NCBI GenBank assembly: GCA_023425455.1
Contig: JAFACP010000310.1
Span: forward strand, 1 to 7,704
Direction of reading: 5' to 3'
DNA from: Pseudomonadota bacterium
GTDB lineage: Bacteria; Pseudomonadota; Gammaproteobacteria; Enterobacterales; Enterobacteriaceae
DNA: 7,704 nt
The position numbers and the translations under genes are program-made. Below are positions 5,610-7,704 of the stretch, one piece after another (the first letter of the stretch is position 1; every line of letters starts with the position of its first letter). The notes beneath the pieces are model-generated. The model searched no databases. It saw nothing but the letters and a program-made list of their open reading frames with translations, and was not told where the DNA came from.

Positions 5610-6890
5610 ATGAACAGTTCGACAAATGCAGTAAAACGCTGGTGGTACATCATGCCCATCGTGTTTATCACCTACAGCCTGGCGTACCTCGACCGTGCCA
5701 ACTTCAGTTTCGCCTCCGCCGCCGGGATCACCGAAGATCTGGGGATCACCAAAGGCGTCTCCTCCCTGCTGGGCGCGCTGTTCTTTCTCGGGTACTTCTT
5801 CTTCCAGATCCCGGGGGCGATCTACGCTGAACGCCGCAGTGTGCGTAAGCTGATCTTCGTCTGTCTGATCCTGTGGGGCGGCTGCGCGTCACTGACCGGG
5901 GTGGTGAATAACATTCCTGCGCTGGCCGCCATCCGCTTTATTCTCGGCGTGGTAGAAGCGGCGGTGATGCCGGCGATGCTTATTTACATCAGCAACTGGT
6001 TCACCAAATCCGAACGGTCGCGCGCCAACACCTTCCTGATCCTCGGCAACCCGGTGACGGTGCTGTGGATGTCGGTGGTCTCGGGCTATCTGATCCAGTC
6101 TTTCGGCTGGCGCGAGATGTTTATTATTGAAGGGGTGCCGGCGGTGATCTGGGCATTCTGCTGGTGGGTGCTGGTCAAAGACAAACCGGCCCAGGCCAGC
6201 TGGCTCTCCGCAGACGAAAAAGCCGCCCTGCAAAACCAGCTCGATAAAGAGCAGCAGGGGCTGAAAGCGGTGCGGAATTACGGCGAAGCCTTCCGCTCGC
6301 GCAACGTGATCCTGCTGTGCATGCAGTATTTTACCTGGAGCATTGGCGTTTACGGCTTTGTGCTGTGGCTGCCGTCAATCATCCGCAGCGGTGGCGAAAA
6401 CCTTGGCATGGTGGAAGTGGGCTGGCTGTCGTCGGTGCCCTATCTCGCCGCAACCATTGCGATGATTATCGCCTCCTGGGCCTCCGATAAACTGCAAAAC
6501 CGTAAGCTGTTTGTCTGGCCATTACTGCTGTTCGCGGCCTTTGCGTTCATCGGCTCCTGGGCGGTGGGCAGCAACCATTTCTGGATGTCCTACACGCTGC
6601 TGGTGGTCGCCGGTGCGGCCATGTATGCCCCGTATGGACCCTTCTTCGCAATTATTCCGGAGATGCTGCCGCGGAACGTGGCGGGCGGCGCGATGGCGCT
6701 GATCAACAGCATGGGGGCGCTGGGCTCGTTCTGCGGCTCGTGGTTTGTCGGCTACCTGAACGGCGCAACCGGCAGTCCGTCCGCGTCGTACATTTTTATG
6801 GGGGTGGCGCTTTTCGCCTCCGTGTGGCTTACTCTGATTGTTAAGCCTGCTAATAATCAACAACACCCCGTCGGCGCACGCCACGCCTGA
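5610..6890 (+). CDS. kguT: MFS transporter of the anion:cation symporter type, predicted 2-ketogluconate importer
   Basis: The 426-residue integral inner-membrane protein has the hydrophobic pattern of 12 helices, roughly at 12-32, 50-72, 80-98, 103-126, 141-163, 170-189, 231-256, 270-290, 300-319, 324-350, 358-382 and 390-412. A charged cytoplasmic loop lies between helices 6 and 7 (about 190-230). SLAYLDRANFSFA in helix 1, with Asp28 and Arg29, and GYFFFQIPGAIYAERRSVRK at the helix 2-3 loop are typical of the anion:cation symporter branch (glucarate, galactonate and ketogluconate carriers). The substrate, 2-keto-D-gluconate by proton symport, is inferred from the operon and from KguT of Pseudomonas. 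The start at 5610 is chosen because AGAGG (5598-5602) is 7 nt upstream and the protein then begins MNSSTNAVKRWWYIMPIVF. An in-frame ATG at 5559 would add 17 residues (443 in all) lacking hydrophobic or family features. The stop is 26 nt before ghrB. Confidence 0.88.
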   Translation: MNSSTNAVKRWWYIMPIVFITYSLAYLDRANFSFASAAGITEDLGITKGVSSLLGALFFLGYFFFQIPGAIYAERRSVRKLIFVCLILWGGCASLTGVVNNIPALAAIRFILGVVEAAVMPAMLIYISNWFTKSERSRANTFLILGNPVTVLWMSVVSGYLIQSFGWREMFIIEGVPAVIWAFCWWVLVKDKPAQASWLSADEKAALQNQLDKEQQGLKAVRNYGEAFRSRNVILLCMQYFTWSIGVYGFVLWLPSIIRSGGENLGMVEVGWLSSVPYLAATIAMIIASWASDKLQNRKLFVWPLLLFAAFAFIGSWAVGSNHFWMSYTLLVVAGAAMYAPYGPFFAIIPEMLPRNVAGGAMALINSMGALGSFCGSWFVGYLNGATGSPSASYIFMGVALFASVWLTLIVKPANNQQHPVGARHA

Positions 6891-6916
6891 ACCCTTAACG
6901 ATCAACGGAGATTAGC

Positions 6917-7704
6917 ATGAAGCCGTCCGTCATTTTATATAAAGCCCTGCCTGAAGATCTGCAAAAACGCCTGGAAGACCATTTCACCGTGACGCAGGTG
7001 AAAAACCTGAGCCCTGACACCGTGGCGCAGCACGCCGATGCATTCGCTCACGCGGAAGGGCTGTTAGGTTCAGGCGAAAAAGTGGATACCGCGCTGCTGG
7101 AAAAAATGCCATCGCTTCGTGCTACCTCGACCATTTCCGTCGGTTACGACAATTTTGACGTGGATGCCCTTAACGCCCGGCGTATCCTGCTGATGCATAC
7201 GCCGCATGCCCTGACCGAAACCGTGGCCGATACGCTGATGGCGCTGGTGCTCAGCACCGCCCGTCGCGTGGTCGAGGTGGCGGAGCGCGTCAAAGCGGGT
7301 GAGTGGACGAAAAGCATCGGGCCGGACTGGTTCGGCGTGGATGTTCACGGCAAAACGCTGGGGATTGTCGGCATGGGGCGCATTGGCCTGGCGCTGGCCC
7401 GGCGCGCCCATTTCGGCTTCAACATGCCGGTGCTGTACAACGCGCGTCGTCATCATCATGAAGCAGAAACGCGCTTCAACGCCCGCTACTGCGAACTGGA
7501 TACCCTGCTGCAGGAGGCGGATTTTGTCTGTCTTATCCTGCCGCTGACGGATGAAACCCACCATCTGATTGGCAAAGCGGCGTTTGAAAAGATGAAGCGT
7601 TCGGCCATTTTCATTAACGCAGGCCGCGGCCCGGTGGTGGATGAGCAGGCCCTGATCGAGGCGCTACAGAACGGTGAGATCCACGCCGCCGGGCTGGATG
7701 TGTT
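6917..7704 (+). CDS. ghrB: Glyoxylate/hydroxypyruvate and 2-ketogluconate reductase, truncated at the window edge
   Basis: This is a D-isomer 2-hydroxyacid dehydrogenase. In E. coli GhrB (TkrA) is known to reduce glyoxylate, hydroxypyruvate and 2-keto-D-gluconate with NADPH. The 262 residues visible, of about 324 expected, follow E. coli GhrB closely, including the start [45 protein letters not shown] and [10 protein letters not shown]. The nucleotide-binding loop GMGRIG is at 152-157. Arg177-Arg178 after the second beta strand would hold the 2'-phosphate of NADPH. Catalytic Arg237 is in NAGRG; the partner Glu and His lie beyond the window. GGAG (6907-6910) is 6 nt before the ATG. It starts 26 nt after kguT and occupies the place of kguD in the Pseudomonas kgu operon, so co-transcription is likely. 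An internal promoter near 6852-6857 (AATAAT, without a good -35) is possible but weak. Confidence 0.93.
   Translation, partial: MKPSVILYKALPEDLQKRLEDHFTVTQVKNLSPDTVAQHADAFAHAEGLLGSGEKVDTALLEKMPSLRATSTISVGYDNFDVDALNARRILLMHTPHALTETVADTLMALVLSTARRVVEVAERVKAGEWTKSIGPDWFGVDVHGKTLGIVGMGRIGLALARRAHFGFNMPVLYNARRHHHEAETRFNARYCELDTLLQEADFVCLILPLTDETHHLIGKAAFEKMKRSAIFINAGRGPVVDEQALIEALQNGEIHAAGLDV

Noticed and set aside
6852..6857. AATAAT near the end of kguT as a dedicated ghrB promoter
   Set aside because: The -10 is good (5 of 6), but no acceptable -35 occurs at 15-18 bp and the bases encode the C-terminal tail of KguT. It remains possible but is not supported enough to list.

Overview
The window is chromosomal DNA of a GC-rich member of the Enterobacteriaceae, of the Enterobacter/Leclercia/Kosakonia/Klebsiella kind. 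The evidence is that the translations of bisC, yiaD and ghrB follow the remembered Escherichia coli proteins almost residue for residue, with the same gene order (bisC, then yiaD, then ghrB). The genus cannot be fixed by eye.

Layout. Bases 1-1762 hold the N-terminal three quarters of bisC (biotin/methionine sulfoxide reductase) on the minus strand; its C-terminus lies off the left edge. A 167-bp divergent spacer follows, with a sigmaE-like promoter candidate and a small 5'-UTR hairpin. Then comes yiaD (1930-2592), an outer-membrane OmpA-like lipoprotein, with a stem-loop just after its stop. From 2719 onward all genes are on the plus strand: a LacI-family regulator (2719-3735), a 104-bp control region, a TIM-barrel isomerase/epimerase-like gene (kguE, 3840-4592), a PfkB-family sugar kinase (kguK, 4594-5532), an MFS transporter of the anion:cation symporter type (kguT, 5610-6890), and ghrB (6917 to the right edge, incomplete).

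How it works together. The order regulator-E-K-T-D matches the 2-ketogluconate utilisation (kgu/ptxS) locus of Pseudomonas. The model is: KguT imports 2-keto-D-gluconate, KguK phosphorylates it, and a D-2-hydroxyacid dehydrogenase reduces the keto group to the gluconate level, feeding the pentose-phosphate or Entner-Doudoroff routes. Here the dehydrogenase position is filled by the ordinary housekeeping ghrB. In E. coli ghrB follows yiaD directly, so the four genes either were inserted between yiaD and ghrB or were lost from E. coli. The control region has a perfect 14-bp palindrome (TGGAACCGGTTCCA) over the -35 of a predicted promoter, very close to the remembered PtxS operator, plus a CRP-like site upstream. 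A second 12/14 match to the operator lies inside kguK.

I found no RNA genes, insertion sequences, CRISPR arrays or attachment sites. The window looks like a well-ordered catabolic operon in a core-genome context, not a wholly new system. The most interesting points are its placement, its operator architecture, and the open roles of KguE and GhrB.
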